DNA of 64,000 bases, taken from the NCBI GenBank assembly GCA_029946125.1, contig JAQSDX010000008.1, forward strand, positions 1 through 64,000. The letters are read 5' to 3'. Under the pieces are notes generated by a model. That model ran no database searches and was not told the DNA's origin. It saw nothing but the letters and a program-made list of their open reading frames with translations. Source of the DNA: Candidatus Methylobacter titanis. GTDB taxonomy: Bacteria; Pseudomonadota; Gammaproteobacteria; Methylococcales; Methylomonadaceae. How positions within the stretch are numbered: position 1 is the stretch's first letter; every line of letters begins with the position of its first letter. A program made the translations under genes and the position numbers. This document shows, one piece after another, positions 17,532-27,726 of the stretch.

Positions 17532-18077
17532 ATGAAAGTCATCCAAACAGCAATTCCAGATTTACTCATTCTTGAGCCTAAAGTATTTGGCGATCAACGC
17601 GGTTTTTTTCTAGAAAGTTATAATCAACAAACTTTTCATGATTTAACCGGCGTCGCTGCGACTTTCGTACAGGATAATCATTCGCGATCCGGTAAAAATG
17701 TATTGAGAGGATTGCATTATCAGATAAAACAACCGCAAGGAAAACTGGTTCGTGTCACCGCAGGGTGTGTTTTTGATGTGGCGGTCGATTTGCGAAAATC
17801 GTCGGCCACATTGGGTCATTGGGTTGGCGTGGAGTTAAGCGGAGAAAATCATCGGCAGTTCTGGGTGCCGCCGGGCTTTGCGCATGGCTTTTTAGTGCTG
17901 TCCGAGCAGGCCGATTTTTTATACAAAACCACCGAGTACTATGCGCCGGAACACGAGCGTTGTATCCGCTGGGATGACCCGGACATTGGCATCGATTGGC
18001 CCCAAAACTATGTTCCCGTGCTTTCCGCCAAGGATGCCCAAGGCCGAACTTTTGGCGATGCCGAGGTGTTCGCATGA
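17532..18077 (+). CDS. rfbC: dTDP-4-dehydrorhamnose 3,5-epimerase
   Basis: A 181-residue cupin enzyme (RmlC), third step of dTDP-L-rhamnose synthesis. It begins MKVIQTAIPDLLILEPKVFG. The catalytic His is in NVLRGLHYQ and the Asp in VFDVAVDLRKSS; the WVPPGFAHGFLVLSE segment and the EYYAPEHERCIRWDDP segment are typical. Length matches. It starts the rmlCDBA operon and overlaps rfbD by four bases. Confidence 0.96.
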   Translation: MKVIQTAIPDLLILEPKVFGDQRGFFLESYNQQTFHDLTGVAATFVQDNHSRSGKNVLRGLHYQIKQPQGKLVRVTAGCVFDVAVDLRKSSATLGHWVGVELSGENHRQFWVPPGFAHGFLVLSEQADFLYKTTEYYAPEHERCIRWDDPDIGIDWPQNYVPVLSAKDAQGRTFGDAEVFA

Positions 18078-18976
18078 AAATGTTGTTAACCGGCTGCAAC
18101 GGGCAAGTGGGCTGGGAGTTAGCCAGGGCGTTATTGCCTTTGGGGGAAATCATTGCCGTCAACCGTACCCAAGCCGATCTTGCCGATCTTGATAGTTTGC
18201 GGCAGGCCGTGCAAAAATATAATGCGGATGTCATTGTCAATGCGGCAGCCTATACCGCGGTAGATAAGGCGGAAACTGAAAAGGATCTAGCGTTTCTGAT
18301 TAATGCAGAAGCGCCCGGTGTTTTAGCGGAAGCCGCAAAAAAAACCGGTGCCTTGTTGATTCATTACTCAACCGACTATGTTTTTGATGGTACCAAGACT
18401 TCTGCTTATGCAGAAGACGATGTGCCGAATCCGGTTAATATTTACGGACAAAGTAAATTAGCCGGTGAACAGGCTATACAAGCCAGTGGGGTCGATTACA
18501 TGATACTTCGGACCTCTTGGGTTTATGCGGCAAGAGGCCATAATTTTTTAAAAAGTATTTTGCGTTTAGCGGCAGAACGCGAAGAGCTGAATATTGTTGC
18601 CGATCAGATTGGCTCACCAACCTGGGCGCGATTGATAGCTGAAACAACGGCGCATATCTTACGGCAATCGTTGCTTGAACGGCGCGAAGGCGGTTTTAAC
18701 TCAGGTCTGTATCATTTAACGTCAGCGGGCGAAACATCCTGGCATGGCTTTGCCCGGATGATTGTTGATGTTGCGCAGCAACAGCAAAACCAAGCATTAA
18801 AAAACCACACGATTAACCCCATAGCGACTGCAGCTTATCCTTTGCCGGCCAAGCGCCCAGCCAATTCGCGCTTGGCAACAGGCCGCTTGGAACAGCATTT
18901 TGGCTTGACAATGCCTGCTTGGGATCAAGCTTTAACGCTTTGTATCAAAGATATAGCCGATTCTGTACATCATTAA
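18074..18976 (+). CDS. rfbD: dTDP-4-dehydrorhamnose reductase
   Basis: A 300-residue SDR enzyme (RmlD), last step of dTDP-L-rhamnose synthesis. It has the nucleotide-binding [14 protein letters not shown] at the N-terminus, the catalytic [10 protein letters not shown] and [11 protein letters not shown] (Tyr-x3-Lys), and [14 protein letters not shown]. The ATG at 18074 overlaps the rfbC stop and fits the family start; the longer open frame is not needed. Confidence 0.95.
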   Translation: MKMLLTGCNGQVGWELARALLPLGEIIAVNRTQADLADLDSLRQAVQKYNADVIVNAAAYTAVDKAETEKDLAFLINAEAPGVLAEAAKKTGALLIHYSTDYVFDGTKTSAYAEDDVPNPVNIYGQSKLAGEQAIQASGVDYMILRTSWVYAARGHNFLKSILRLAAEREELNIVADQIGSPTWARLIAETTAHILRQSLLERREGGFNSGLYHLTSAGETSWHGFARMIVDVAQQQQNQALKNHTINPIATAAYPLPAKRPANSRLATGRLEQHFGLTMPAWDQALTLCIKDIADSVHH

Positions 18977-18989
18977 GGACAACACAAAC

Positions 18990-20057
18990 ATGAAAATACT
19001 TATCACCGGTGGTGCGGGGTTTATAGGCTCGGCCCTTATCCGATATCTACTCACAGAAACAGGACACAGCGTAATCAATGTCGATAAGCTCACTTATGCC
19101 GGTAATCTTGAATCGCTCAAGCCGATAGAGAGCAGCTCCCGCTATAGCTTTGAACAGGCCGATATAGGCAATGCAGCTAAAATGGAGCAACTGCTCCGGG
19201 AATACCGGCCGGATGCGATCATGCATCTGGCGGCGGAATCCCATGTAGACCGCTCTATTGATGGCCCTGCCGCTTTTATTGAAACCAACATCGTCGGCAC
19301 TTATGTTTTGGTCGAAGCCGCGCGGCACTATTGGCAATCTCTGCCAGAGGCTAAAAAAGCACAATTCCGTTTTCACCATATTTCCACCGATGAAGTTTAT
19401 GGCGATTTAATCGATGACGATAGTCTTTTTACTGAACAGACGCCTTATGCGCCCAGTTCACCTTATTCCGCGTCCAAAGCAAGCTCGGACCATATTGTTC
19501 GTGCCTGGCACCGCACCTACGGCCTTCCGGTTGTAGTGACTAATTGCTCCAATAACTATGGCCCTTATCAATTCCCGGAAAAATTAATTCCGGTTGTCAT
19601 GCTGAATGCGCTGGAAGGTAAATCCATCCCGGTTTACGGCAACGGGCAGCAGATCAGGGATTGGCTGTATGTCGATGACCATGCTCGAGCGTTGCTGCTA
19701 GTGCTGGAAAAAGGCAAAATTGGTGAGACTTACAACATCGGTGGGCATAACGAAAAAACCAATCTCAGCGTGGTGCAAACCCTTTGCCGCATATTGGATG
19801 AACTTCAGCCGGATAAGCCGGGTGGAATCAGTTCTTATCAGGAGCTGATAACGTATGTTAAAGACCGGCCCGGGCATGATCTTCGTTATGCTATCGATGC
19901 GACAAAAATTGCCGATCAACTGGGATGGACGCCGAAAGAAACCTTTGAAACCGGCATGAAAAAAACCGTGCAATGGTATCTTAATAATTTGGACTGGTGC
20001 CGTCATATTCAAGATGGCAGTTACCGTCGGGAAAGGCTGGGACTTGGAGAAGCATGA
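18990..20057 (+). CDS. rfbB: dTDP-glucose 4,6-dehydratase
   Basis: A 355-residue SDR enzyme (RmlB) that makes dTDP-4-keto-6-deoxyglucose. Motifs: [15 protein letters not shown] (NAD binding), [28 protein letters not shown] and the catalytic [10 protein letters not shown]. Length is standard. It is separated from rfbD by 13 bases with a ribosome site and overlaps rfbA by four bases. Confidence 0.96.
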   Translation: MKILITGGAGFIGSALIRYLLTETGHSVINVDKLTYAGNLESLKPIESSSRYSFEQADIGNAAKMEQLLREYRPDAIMHLAAESHVDRSIDGPAAFIETNIVGTYVLVEAARHYWQSLPEAKKAQFRFHHISTDEVYGDLIDDDSLFTEQTPYAPSSPYSASKASSDHIVRAWHRTYGLPVVVTNCSNNYGPYQFPEKLIPVVMLNALEGKSIPVYGNGQQIRDWLYVDDHARALLLVLEKGKIGETYNIGGHNEKTNLSVVQTLCRILDELQPDKPGGISSYQELITYVKDRPGHDLRYAIDATKIADQLGWTPKETFETGMKKTVQWYLNNLDWCRHIQDGSYRRERLGLGEA

Positions 20058-20938
20058 TGAACTGGAAAGGCATTATTCTGGCGGGTGGCGCAGGCACAAG
20101 GTTGCATCCCATTACCAAGGCGGTCTCTAAGCAGTTGTTGCCGGTCTATGATAAGCCGATGATCTATTATCCGCTGTCAGTTCTGATGCTGGCCGGAATA
20201 CGGGAAATACTGATTATCACTACGCCGGAAGACCAGCTCAGTTTTAAAAAACTACTCGGCGATGGTTCGGATTTCGGCATACAGCTCGACTATGCCGTAC
20301 AAGCCAAACCGGAGGGCCTTGCACAGGCATTTCTGATCGGCGAGGAATTTATCGGAGACAGCAATGTTTGTCTGGTTTTGGGGGATAACATTTTCTTTGG
20401 ACAAGGCTTTACTGCCAGTTTAAAACACGCTATGGATCGTAACCAGGGGGCAACCATTTTTGGCTACAAAGTCAAAGACGCGGAACGCTTCGGCGTGGTC
20501 GAGTTTGATGAAAACAATAAAGCCATATCCATTGAAGAAAAACCGGCGCAGCCACGTTCAAATTTTGCAGTAACGGGGCTGTATTTCTACGACAATCAGG
20601 TCATTGAGATTGCCAAACAAATCAAACCGTCAGAGCGCGGTGAATTGGAAATAACCGAAGTTAATCGGGTTTATCTGCAAAATCAAAAGCTCAATGTAGA
20701 AATTCTTGGGCGCGGTTTTGCCTGGCTGGATACCGGTACTCATGACAGCCTTATCGAAGCAGGCCAGTTTGTACAAACCGTCGAACATCGACAGGGATTT
20801 AAAATCGCCTGTCTGGAAGAAATTGCTTTCAATCAAGGTTGGCTAACCCGGCAGGATTTAATAAAAGCTGCCGAAGCACTGGCTAAGACCGAGTATGGAG
20901 AGTATTTATTTGAGCTTGCTGAAAACAACGACGAGTGA
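20054..20938 (+). CDS. rfbA: Glucose-1-phosphate thymidylyltransferase
   Basis: A 294-residue nucleotidyltransferase (RmlA), the first and feedback-controlled step of dTDP-L-rhamnose synthesis. It has the signature [20 protein letters not shown], then [27 protein letters not shown] and [13 protein letters not shown]. The ATG at 20054 overlaps the rfbB stop; a second ATG follows directly at 20057. Last gene of the rmlCDBA operon, whose order differs from the common BDAC order. Confidence 0.96.
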   Translation: MMNWKGIILAGGAGTRLHPITKAVSKQLLPVYDKPMIYYPLSVLMLAGIREILIITTPEDQLSFKKLLGDGSDFGIQLDYAVQAKPEGLAQAFLIGEEFIGDSNVCLVLGDNIFFGQGFTASLKHAMDRNQGATIFGYKVKDAERFGVVEFDENNKAISIEEKPAQPRSNFAVTGLYFYDNQVIEIAKQIKPSERGELEITEVNRVYLQNQKLNVEILGRGFAWLDTGTHDSLIEAGQFVQTVEHRQGFKIACLEEIAFNQGWLTRQDLIKAAEALAKTEYGEYLFELAENNDE

Positions 20939-20985
20939 AGAATTGGAGGCGGAGCAAAATTTTCCGTGTTTTTTGTAGGCAGCGC

Positions 20986-21138
20986 GTAACCTCAGTTATG
21001 TCAGGTGAAAAAGCATAGGATAGCAGGTTGGGTTAGGCTTTAGCCGTAACCCAGCTTCATGCGAAAAATGTCGGGTTACGCTACGCCCTACTGGCTAAAA
21101 TGATACATTTTTTTAGCCGGTGTACGTAACATCAGTTA
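20986..21138. repeat. Intergenic repeat region flanked by 13-bp direct repeats
   Basis: GTAACCTCAGTTA at 20986 and GTAACATCAGTTA at 21126 flank about 127 bases. The latter 13-mer also occurs at 65-77. Between them are GGGTTAGGCTTTAGCCGTAACCC-type arms and the hairpin GGCTAAAA..TTTTAGCC (21091-21120). It may be a small mobile element or a REP cluster between the rml operon and the secretion operon. No gene is visible. Confidence 0.45.
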
Positions 21139-21210
21139 GGAGAATACTTCTCTATTAATTCAATGCCAAATATGTGAAAATATAAGGTTTGAAATTGTTG
21201 TTATCCAGGA

Positions 21211-22926
21211 ATGAAAATAAATACTAAGTCCGATTTAGAAGAAGCCCTTAAACTTTGTAAAGGCGCATTCCTATCCGCAGCCGGTTTCAGTCTACTCATC
21301 AATTTTTTGATGATCACGCCCTCTATCTACATGTTGCAGGTCTATGACCGCGTCGTTGCTACCGGTAATAAATCGACATTATTGATGTTGACATTGATAG
21401 TGGTCGTACTGTTTATTACCATGGCTTCACTGGAATGGGTGCGTTCGCAAATTCTAGTCAAAGTCAGCAGCCGCCTGGAAATGCTGTTAAATCAGCGCTT
21501 ATTTCAAGTCGCCTTTAAGCAATCACTGTATTCCGGAGGACAGCGAGCCACAACCCAGCCGCTGGACGACCTGACGGGTTTGAGACAGTTTCTGACCGGC
21601 AATGGCCTGTTTGCTTTTTTTGATGCGCCGTGGATGCCGGTATATTTGGCATTACTGTTCATGTTTCATCCGTGGTTCGGCTGGTTTTCAATATTAACCG
21701 CGATCTTGTTGTGCATTGTCGCTGCCGTCACAGAAAAAGCCACGACCAAAATACTCGGTGAAGCCAACAATGTCGCGATGGCGACGCGTGGCGCGCTGGG
21801 CAGAAATCTCAGAAATGCCGAAGTTATCGAATCGATGGGCATGCTGGGTAAAATACGGCAGCGTTGGATGGTAGGTGCGGTCAAGGTTTTAGAACTGCAA
21901 GCCGTTGCCAGTTCGCGTGCCGGTTTGCTAACGGCCCTGTCTAAAGTCATCCGTATTTCTTCGCAATCCCTGATTTTAGGTTTGGGCGCTTATTTGGTCA
22001 TCGAGCGCGAAATCTCGCCCGGTTTAATGATCGCCGGCTCCATTCTCATGGGCAGAGCGATGGCGCCAATCGATCTTATTATCGGTACCTGGAAAGGCTT
22101 TATCAGTGCTCGCGGACAGTACGAGCGTCTTAATAATATTTTATTGCAAATTCCGGCGGATAAAGATCACATGCTGCTGCCCGACCCGCAAGGTCGCATT
22201 CAGCTGGAAAATGCGGTAGTGGTGCCGCCGGGCAGTAAATTACCCATCATCAAGGGCATCAATTTGGTCATTGAAAAAGGTGACATTGTCGGCATTATCG
22301 GGCCTAGCGGCGCCGGGAAATCGACCTTGGCGCGGGCCATATTGGGTATCTGGCCTACCGCCAACGGCGCTATACGCCTGGATGGTGCCGAAGTGTTCAA
22401 TTGGGATCGCGAGCATCTGGGTGGTTTTATTGGTTATCTGCCGCAAGATATTGAATTATTTGAAGGTACTATCAGCGAAAATATCGCCCGCTTTGGCGAT
22501 ATAGATCCCGAACAGGTCGTTGAGGCGGCGAAAATGGCCGATGTTCATGATCTCATTTTGCGTTTTCCCGAAGGTTACGACACCCTTATTGGCTCTACCG
22601 GCGGCAATTTATCGGGTGGACAGCGGCAACGTATCGGCTTGGCGCGGGCGCTGTACGGCAACCCGGTACTGGTAGTGCTGGACGAGCCAAACTCCAATCT
22701 CGACGAACAAGGCGAAGCCGCGCTGGAAAAGGCGCTGATAAAACTTAAGCAAAAACAAACGACCGTACTGATTATTACCCATCGTAATAGTGTCCTGTCC
22801 AAAGTCGATAAGCTGTTAATTCTCAGTGAAGGCACACTAGCCGTTTACGGGCCGAGAGATCAGGTTATCGCCCATTTGCAACAACAGCAACAACAAGCGG
22901 TCGCGCCTGTAGCGCAACCCGCATAA
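21211..22926 (+). CDS. prtD: Type I secretion ABC transporter, PrtD-like permease/ATPase
   Basis: A 571-residue inner-membrane exporter half-transporter. The N-terminal membrane domain (about 1-310) starts ALKLCKGAFLSAAGFSLLIN with no C39 peptidase domain, which separates it from bacteriocin exporters and matches the PrtD/HasD/AprD type. The ATPase domain has Walker A GPSGAGKS (about 364), LSGGQRQRIGLARAL (about 467), Walker B VLVVLDEP and the H-loop ITHR. The C-terminus is Gln-rich. It begins a three-gene exporter operon; cargo of such systems is usually an RTX or S-layer protein with a C-terminal signal. None was found in the window. Confidence 0.93.
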   Translation: MKINTKSDLEEALKLCKGAFLSAAGFSLLINFLMITPSIYMLQVYDRVVATGNKSTLLMLTLIVVVLFITMASLEWVRSQILVKVSSRLEMLLNQRLFQVAFKQSLYSGGQRATTQPLDDLTGLRQFLTGNGLFAFFDAPWMPVYLALLFMFHPWFGWFSILTAILLCIVAAVTEKATTKILGEANNVAMATRGALGRNLRNAEVIESMGMLGKIRQRWMVGAVKVLELQAVASSRAGLLTALSKVIRISSQSLILGLGAYLVIEREISPGLMIAGSILMGRAMAPIDLIIGTWKGFISARGQYERLNNILLQIPADKDHMLLPDPQGRIQLENAVVVPPGSKLPIIKGINLVIEKGDIVGIIGPSGAGKSTLARAILGIWPTANGAIRLDGAEVFNWDREHLGGFIGYLPQDIELFEGTISENIARFGDIDPEQVVEAAKMADVHDLILRFPEGYDTLIGSTGGNLSGGQRQRIGLARALYGNPVLVVLDEPNSNLDEQGEAALEKALIKLKQKQTTVLIITHRNSVLSKVDKLLILSEGTLAVYGPRDQVIAHLQQQQQQAVAPVAQPA

Positions 22927-22938
22927 CATAGAAGCATT

Positions 22939-24258
22939 ATGATAGAAAAAACCGCAGTAAATAACCCGTCTACCGTCTTGCATGCCAATGATCGAGGCAT
23001 ACGCAACATCGGTGCGGCCATCGTTTTTGCAACCTTTGGTGTGTTTGGTATTTGGGCGTTTTTGGCTCCTATGGACAGCTCCGCCCTGGCGCCTGGCGTT
23101 GTCGTGGTAAAATCTTACAGAAAAACGGTACAACATCTCGATGGCGGCATTATTGCAAAAATACGGGTCAAAGACGGTGATTTAGTCAAAGAAGGCCAGC
23201 CATTACTGTTGCTTGACGATACTCAAATCAAAGCCCAACTGGAAATAGCGCGTGCTCAAAATATCACTCTTGCTGCTCAGGTAGCGCGGCTGCGCGCCGA
23301 AAGAGATCGGCTTAAACAAATTGACTATCCCGAATTACTTGATGATGCCAGTGATCCTAGAATCACCGAAGCAAAATTGGCTGAAAATAATGTTTTTAAG
23401 TCGAGAATAAGTGCGTACGAGGGTCAAATCGCCGTGCTGAATCAGCGTGTCGGTCAAATTAACAGCAAGATAAACGGCCTCCGAGGGCAGATAGATAGCA
23501 AAAAACAACTGACTGCCTCCTATGCTGAAGAAATTCGCGATCTGAAAGAACTGTTAGCCGAAGGCTTTGCCGATAAGCAACGGCTACGCGATTTGCAGCG
23601 CAATCATGCGATACAAAGCGGTGAAATTGCCCAACTCAACGCGGAAATTGCGACCAATCAAATGCTGATCAGCGAAACCCGACTGCAAATTTTACAAGTA
23701 CAAAAACAATTTCAGGAAGAAGTCGCCGGCAAACTCAGCGAAGCCCAGGGGCAGCTTAACGATGCCCAGGAACGCTTGGCAGCCAATCAGGACAAACTTA
23801 ACCGCGTTGTGATCAAAGCGCCGGCGAGTGGCATGGTGCTTGGCTTGACTGTGCATAACGAAAATGGCGTTATCTCCCCGGGGCATCCTATTCTTGATAT
23901 TGTTCCCCAGGATGCCGAGCTGATCATAGAAGCTCAGGTGTCGCCCATGGATATTGACCGGGTTGCCGTTGGCCTGCAGGCCGAAGTTCGCTTTAGCGCC
24001 TTCAAACAATCGAAAACACCCAAAATGGATGGCAAGGTTATTCATTTATCCGCCGACCGACTTACCGATGAACAAGGTAATGCCTATTATCAAGCCAGAA
24101 TTGAGCTCACCCCGGACAGCCGTAAAAAACTGGGTGATATGCAATTACTGCCAGGCATGCCGGCTGAGGTTTTGATTAATACCGGTGAAAGAACGCTGTT
24201 TGAATACCTGGCCCAACCCGCCACCAACTTCTTTGCGCGCTCATTCATAGAAGACTAA
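22939..24258 (+). CDS. prtE: HlyD-family membrane fusion protein (PrtE-like)
   Basis: A 439-residue periplasmic adaptor joining the ABC exporter to the outer-membrane channel. One membrane helix lies at about residues 28-48 (GAAIVFATFGVFGIWAFL). A biotinyl-lipoyl-like half follows (VQHLDGGIIAKIRVKDGDLV), then long coiled-coil hairpins (about 90-290), then the second lipoyl half (KAPASGMVLGLTVHNENGVI) and the beta-barrel end. The HLDGGIIAKI motif is typical of type I adaptors. It lies 12 bases after the ABC gene. Confidence 0.93.
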   Translation: MIEKTAVNNPSTVLHANDRGIRNIGAAIVFATFGVFGIWAFLAPMDSSALAPGVVVVKSYRKTVQHLDGGIIAKIRVKDGDLVKEGQPLLLLDDTQIKAQLEIARAQNITLAAQVARLRAERDRLKQIDYPELLDDASDPRITEAKLAENNVFKSRISAYEGQIAVLNQRVGQINSKINGLRGQIDSKKQLTASYAEEIRDLKELLAEGFADKQRLRDLQRNHAIQSGEIAQLNAEIATNQMLISETRLQILQVQKQFQEEVAGKLSEAQGQLNDAQERLAANQDKLNRVVIKAPASGMVLGLTVHNENGVISPGHPILDIVPQDAELIIEAQVSPMDIDRVAVGLQAEVRFSAFKQSKTPKMDGKVIHLSADRLTDEQGNAYYQARIELTPDSRKKLGDMQLLPGMPAEVLINTGERTLFEYLAQPATNFFARSFIED

Positions 24259-24263
24259 CCGAT

Positions 24264-25586
24264 ATGAATATACACAGACAGGGGCTAATGCTGATCATTT
24301 TGGCGTGTAGCCAAATGGCACAAGCCGAAGATTTGCTCGGCGTTTATCAACAGGCGCTGCAAGCCGATCCGGAACTGCAAAGCGCCAAAGTCAGAGTCGA
24401 CATTGGTTCGGCGCAAAAAGGCCAAGCCTTGGGTCAAATGTTGCCGCAAATCAGCGCCAGCGGCAACTGGTCTGCCAACAAGCAAACCACCAGTGGAAGC
24501 CGCCAGGACACAACCAACAACTTCCACGGTACCCGTTACTACGTCTCATTGAATCAAACTTTGGTCGATTTCGCCAAATTTTGGGAATGGCGACGCGCGT
24601 CTAAAGTGGAAGATCAATACGCCGCAGAGGCTATCGAAGCGAACAATCAATTGATGTTCAACGTCGTGGAGCGTTATTTCAACGAACTGGAAGCAGAAGA
24701 TCAGCTCAATTTTGCCAAAACAGAAAAATTGGCCGCGCAAAAACAGCTTGAACAGATACAAAAACAATATGCCAAGCAAATCGTAAAAATCACCGACCTC
24801 TATGCCGTAGAAGCGAGGCTTGATCAACTTATTGCTACCGAGATATTGGCCGAGAGCCAGCGGGTGACTGCGCAACAAAGCCTTAGAGAATTAACCGGCG
24901 TCAGTCCGGCGGAACTTAACAAGCTGCGGGATGGTGTCGATTATCAGGAAATCCAGGGCGATCTTCAACAATGGATTGAGATGGCGGAAAGTCAAAATCC
25001 GGCTATTTCGGCAAAACAAATTGCCATAGAAGCGGCAGAAAATAATGTAACGGTGCAGAAATCCAAATACCTGCCGGTCGCCGATTTGCAGCTGAATTAC
25101 TATGACACCAATACCGGCTATCAAAGCTCAAATTTAGGCGCAAACGTACAAACCGAAGTCGCTGCGATCAATGTCAGCGTGCCCTTGTTTTCAGGCGGCA
25201 CCACCACCCATCAAATGTTTGAAGCCAAGCATCGTTTGCAGCTCAGCAAAAACGACAACGAAGCCGCCATTCGCGGCATCACCAAAGAAACCAGCGACGC
25301 CTTTCTCAGTGCCAATGCCAATGCGCGGCATATCAAAGCCGCACAAAAAGCGCTGGACTCTGCCGGCAAATCACGGGAAGCGATGGAGCGCGGTTACCAT
25401 TATGGCGTAGTGACCATCAGCGACGTGATCAAAGCACAGCAGGATGAATTTTCGGCCAAAAAAGATTTCGCGCAAGCCAAATACAACTACATAAAAAACC
25501 GTATCCGCTTCATGCATGCCATCGGCTCGATAGCCGAAGAAAATTTACAGGAAATTAACGGTTGGCTGGAAGCAAATAACCCGTAA
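24264..25586 (+). CDS. prtF: TolC-family outer-membrane channel (PrtF-like)
   Basis: A 440-residue outer-membrane efflux protein with an apparent signal peptide (residues 1-21, ending AQA). It has the two-fold TolC repeat: AYQQAL-like helix DLLGVYQQALQADPELQSAK, then GQMLPQISASGNW, and the second half SKYLPVADLQLNYYD and NVSVPLFSGGTT. It lies five bases after the adaptor gene and completes the type I exporter. The dedicated TolC suggests a self-contained system. Confidence 0.92.
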   Translation: MNIHRQGLMLIILACSQMAQAEDLLGVYQQALQADPELQSAKVRVDIGSAQKGQALGQMLPQISASGNWSANKQTTSGSRQDTTNNFHGTRYYVSLNQTLVDFAKFWEWRRASKVEDQYAAEAIEANNQLMFNVVERYFNELEAEDQLNFAKTEKLAAQKQLEQIQKQYAKQIVKITDLYAVEARLDQLIATEILAESQRVTAQQSLRELTGVSPAELNKLRDGVDYQEIQGDLQQWIEMAESQNPAISAKQIAIEAAENNVTVQKSKYLPVADLQLNYYDTNTGYQSSNLGANVQTEVAAINVSVPLFSGGTTTHQMFEAKHRLQLSKNDNEAAIRGITKETSDAFLSANANARHIKAAQKALDSAGKSREAMERGYHYGVVTISDVIKAQQDEFSAKKDFAQAKYNYIKNRIRFMHAIGSIAEENLQEINGWLEANNP

Positions 25587-25776
25587 ATGTGTGGTTTCCC
25601 ACGTTGTTGTTAATTATTAGCGGCCTTAAAAGTATTGACATATTGATTTTATTTTTAACATATAGCATTTTCAATTTACGATAGTTTTTTTTCAAAAAAC
25701 TCCGATTGCTTCAACCGGGGAGGTTTGGCGGCAGATAGATAAGATGGCTACTACAAAATTGGGTGAAAAGTAAAAT

Positions 25777-26670
25777 ATGAGTGCCGTTATCTCAACAATC
25801 ATTGTTAATTACAATGCGGGTGAGTTCTTGCGTAACTGCGTCGATTCGTTGCGGAATTGTTCGCTGGAAATAGAAATTATCGTGGTTGATAACGCCTCAA
25901 CGGATGGTAGTTTGGAGTCTTTACTGGGATTGCCATGCGTACAAATTATTAAAAATCCAGCGAATGTTGGTTTTGCGACGGCTTGTAATATTGGGGTTCG
26001 TGCGGCTTCTGCACCGTTTTTGTTGTTCCTTAATCCTGATTGTTTCTTCAAATCCGGTGCGCTGACCGGATTGTTGGAGGCTATGCGTGCGGATGATCGT
26101 GCTGGTATGGTGGGAGGCTTTCTTACTAATGTGGACGGAACCGAACAAGCAGGTGGTCGCCGGGCTGTTCCCACCCCTTGGCGTTCTTTTGTGCGCGCAT
26201 TTGGGCTGGCACGTTTTTCGGATCGTTGGCCGCAGCTGTTCTTTGATTTTCACTTGCATAAACAACCGTTGCCCGATCATCTCATCGAGGTGGAGGCGAT
26301 TTCCGGTGCCTGCATGATGGTCAGACGTGAGGCGATGCAGGATGTTGGGGAGTGGGACGAAGGCTATTTTTTACATTGTGAAGATCTGGACTGGTGTATG
26401 CGCTTTCGACAGAAAGGGTGGAAGATACTGTTCGTTCCGTCGGCGCAAATTACCCATGCGTTAGGGGTTTGCGGTAGAAGTAGGCCGATGTTTGTTGAGT
26501 GGCACAAGCACAAGGGTATGATGCGGTTTTACCACAAGTTTTTTCGACATCAGTATCCCGGGGTATTGATGGGCTTGGTTACGGTAGGGGTGTGGCTGCG
26601 GTTTGGCCTTGTGATTGCTTATTATTCGGCCAAGCGCGCCGGTCAGGCGTTGGGACTTGGGCGTGGCTGA
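25777..26670 (+). CDS. GT2-family glycosyltransferase (rhamnosyltransferase-like)
   Basis: A 297-residue GT-A fold glycosyltransferase. The N-terminus ISTIIVNYNAGEFLRNCVDS binds the nucleotide sugar, with IIVVDNASTDGSL and the DxD-like LFLNPDC near residue 90. A downstream ISGACMMVRREAMQDVGEWDEGYFLHCEDLDWCMRF segment is typical of the WcaA/RfbF rhamnosyltransferases. With rmlCDBA just upstream, dTDP-rhamnose is a plausible donor (inference). The GTG start of the next gene overlaps its stop by eight bases. Confidence 0.88.
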   Translation: MSAVISTIIVNYNAGEFLRNCVDSLRNCSLEIEIIVVDNASTDGSLESLLGLPCVQIIKNPANVGFATACNIGVRAASAPFLLFLNPDCFFKSGALTGLLEAMRADDRAGMVGGFLTNVDGTEQAGGRRAVPTPWRSFVRAFGLARFSDRWPQLFFDFHLHKQPLPDHLIEVEAISGACMMVRREAMQDVGEWDEGYFLHCEDLDWCMRFRQKGWKILFVPSAQITHALGVCGRSRPMFVEWHKHKGMMRFYHKFFRHQYPGVLMGLVTVGVWLRFGLVIAYYSAKRAGQALGLGRG

Positions 26671-27616
26671 TACCGATATCAAAAACCGTGTCGGTGTGCT
26701 TGGCGCGACCAGTTTAGTGGGCGCATGTCTGCTGCCGCTGATGACTGCAGCAGGTTGGCAGGTGAGGGCGTTCTCGCGGCAGGCGGTTGGACGGTCCGGT
26801 GATGGAATTGAGTGGCGGCGGCTCGATTCCGCTCCCTCGATCCTTCTGAAGGAACCGCTAGCCATGCGCCGTCGCGGTCAAACGGCAGCCACCAAATCAC
26901 GGCTTATTCCGCTTGCGGGTGAGGGGAGTATTTCGTTCTGGGTTTGTGTTGCGCCTATTTGGGTATTGCCGGATTATTTTGACCTGCTTGATGCGCAGGG
27001 CGTGCGGCGTGTGGTGGTGCTGTCTTCTACCAGCCGTTTTACCAAGAAGGATTCCACCGACCCTGAAGAACAAGCCATAGCTCTCCGGCTTGCTGATGCC
27101 GAAGCGCGGGTGCGGGAGTGGGCCGAAAGCCGTGGAGTGGAATGGGTGATTTTGCGCCCTACGCTGATTTATGGTTTGGGGCGGGATAAAAATCTCACCG
27201 AGATTACGCGCTTCATCCGTCGTTTTGGGTTTTTTCCTGTGTTTGGCAAAGCAAACGGCCTGCGCCAGCCTATTCATGCAGCCGATGTAGCGGGTGCATG
27301 TTTGGCCGCTTTGCAGGCATCTTGCGCGGCGAACCGCGCCTACAACATTTCCGGCGGCGAGACGCTCGCTTATCGCAACATGGTCGCCCGAGTGTTTTCT
27401 GCTCTTGGCCGCCGTTCGCGCTTGCTGACTGTCCCGCTCTGGGCTTTTCGCCTGGCGGTGGCTATGCTGCGCCGCCTGCCGCGTTATCGGCAATGGTCGA
27501 CATCCATGGCGGAGCGAATGAACCAGGATTTGGTGTTCGATCACAGTGAGGCGACGCGAGACTTGAGCTTTAAGCCCAGGGGGTTCGTGCTGTTGGCGAA
27601 GGATTTACCGACATAA
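26663..27616 (+). CDS. NAD(P)-dependent epimerase/SDR family protein
   Basis: A predicted 317-residue sugar-nucleotide SDR. GTG 26663 (VADTDIKNRVGVLGATSLVG) is chosen because it joins the glycosyltransferase stop and leads into the Rossmann motif GVLGATSLVGACLL; the ATG at 26615 lies inside the upstream gene. Family features are RRVVVLSSTSRF, EWVILRPTLIYGLGRDKN and NISGGETLAYRNMVAR. Residues about 50-85 (LLKEPLAMRRRGQTAATKSR) look unlike the rest and may be an insertion or locally shifted stretch. A canonical Tyr-x3-Lys is not obvious, so activity is unsure. Often found beside GT2 genes in polysaccharide loci. Confidence 0.75.
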   Translation: MADTDIKNRVGVLGATSLVGACLLPLMTAAGWQVRAFSRQAVGRSGDGIEWRRLDSAPSILLKEPLAMRRRGQTAATKSRLIPLAGEGSISFWVCVAPIWVLPDYFDLLDAQGVRRVVVLSSTSRFTKKDSTDPEEQAIALRLADAEARVREWAESRGVEWVILRPTLIYGLGRDKNLTEITRFIRRFGFFPVFGKANGLRQPIHAADVAGACLAALQASCAANRAYNISGGETLAYRNMVARVFSALGRRSRLLTVPLWAFRLAVAMLRRLPRYRQWSTSMAERMNQDLVFDHSEATRDLSFKPRGFVLLAKDLPT

Positions 27617-27679
27617 TACGCCATCGTTGATGGAACTCTCGGATGTGACGGTTAAGTTTTTTCGGACACAACGCTAATG

Positions 27680-27707
27680 ATGTGATCGATACCAATACCG
27701 ATCACAT
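27680..27707. terminator. Hairpin between converging glycan genes
   Basis: ATGTGATCG pairs with CGATCACAT around about ten bases, centred in the gap between the epimerase stop (27616) and the glycosyltransferase stop (27727). It could end both transcripts, but no T-run follows. Confidence 0.4.
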
Positions 27708-27726
27708 TACCGTGGTTTGTGCCATG

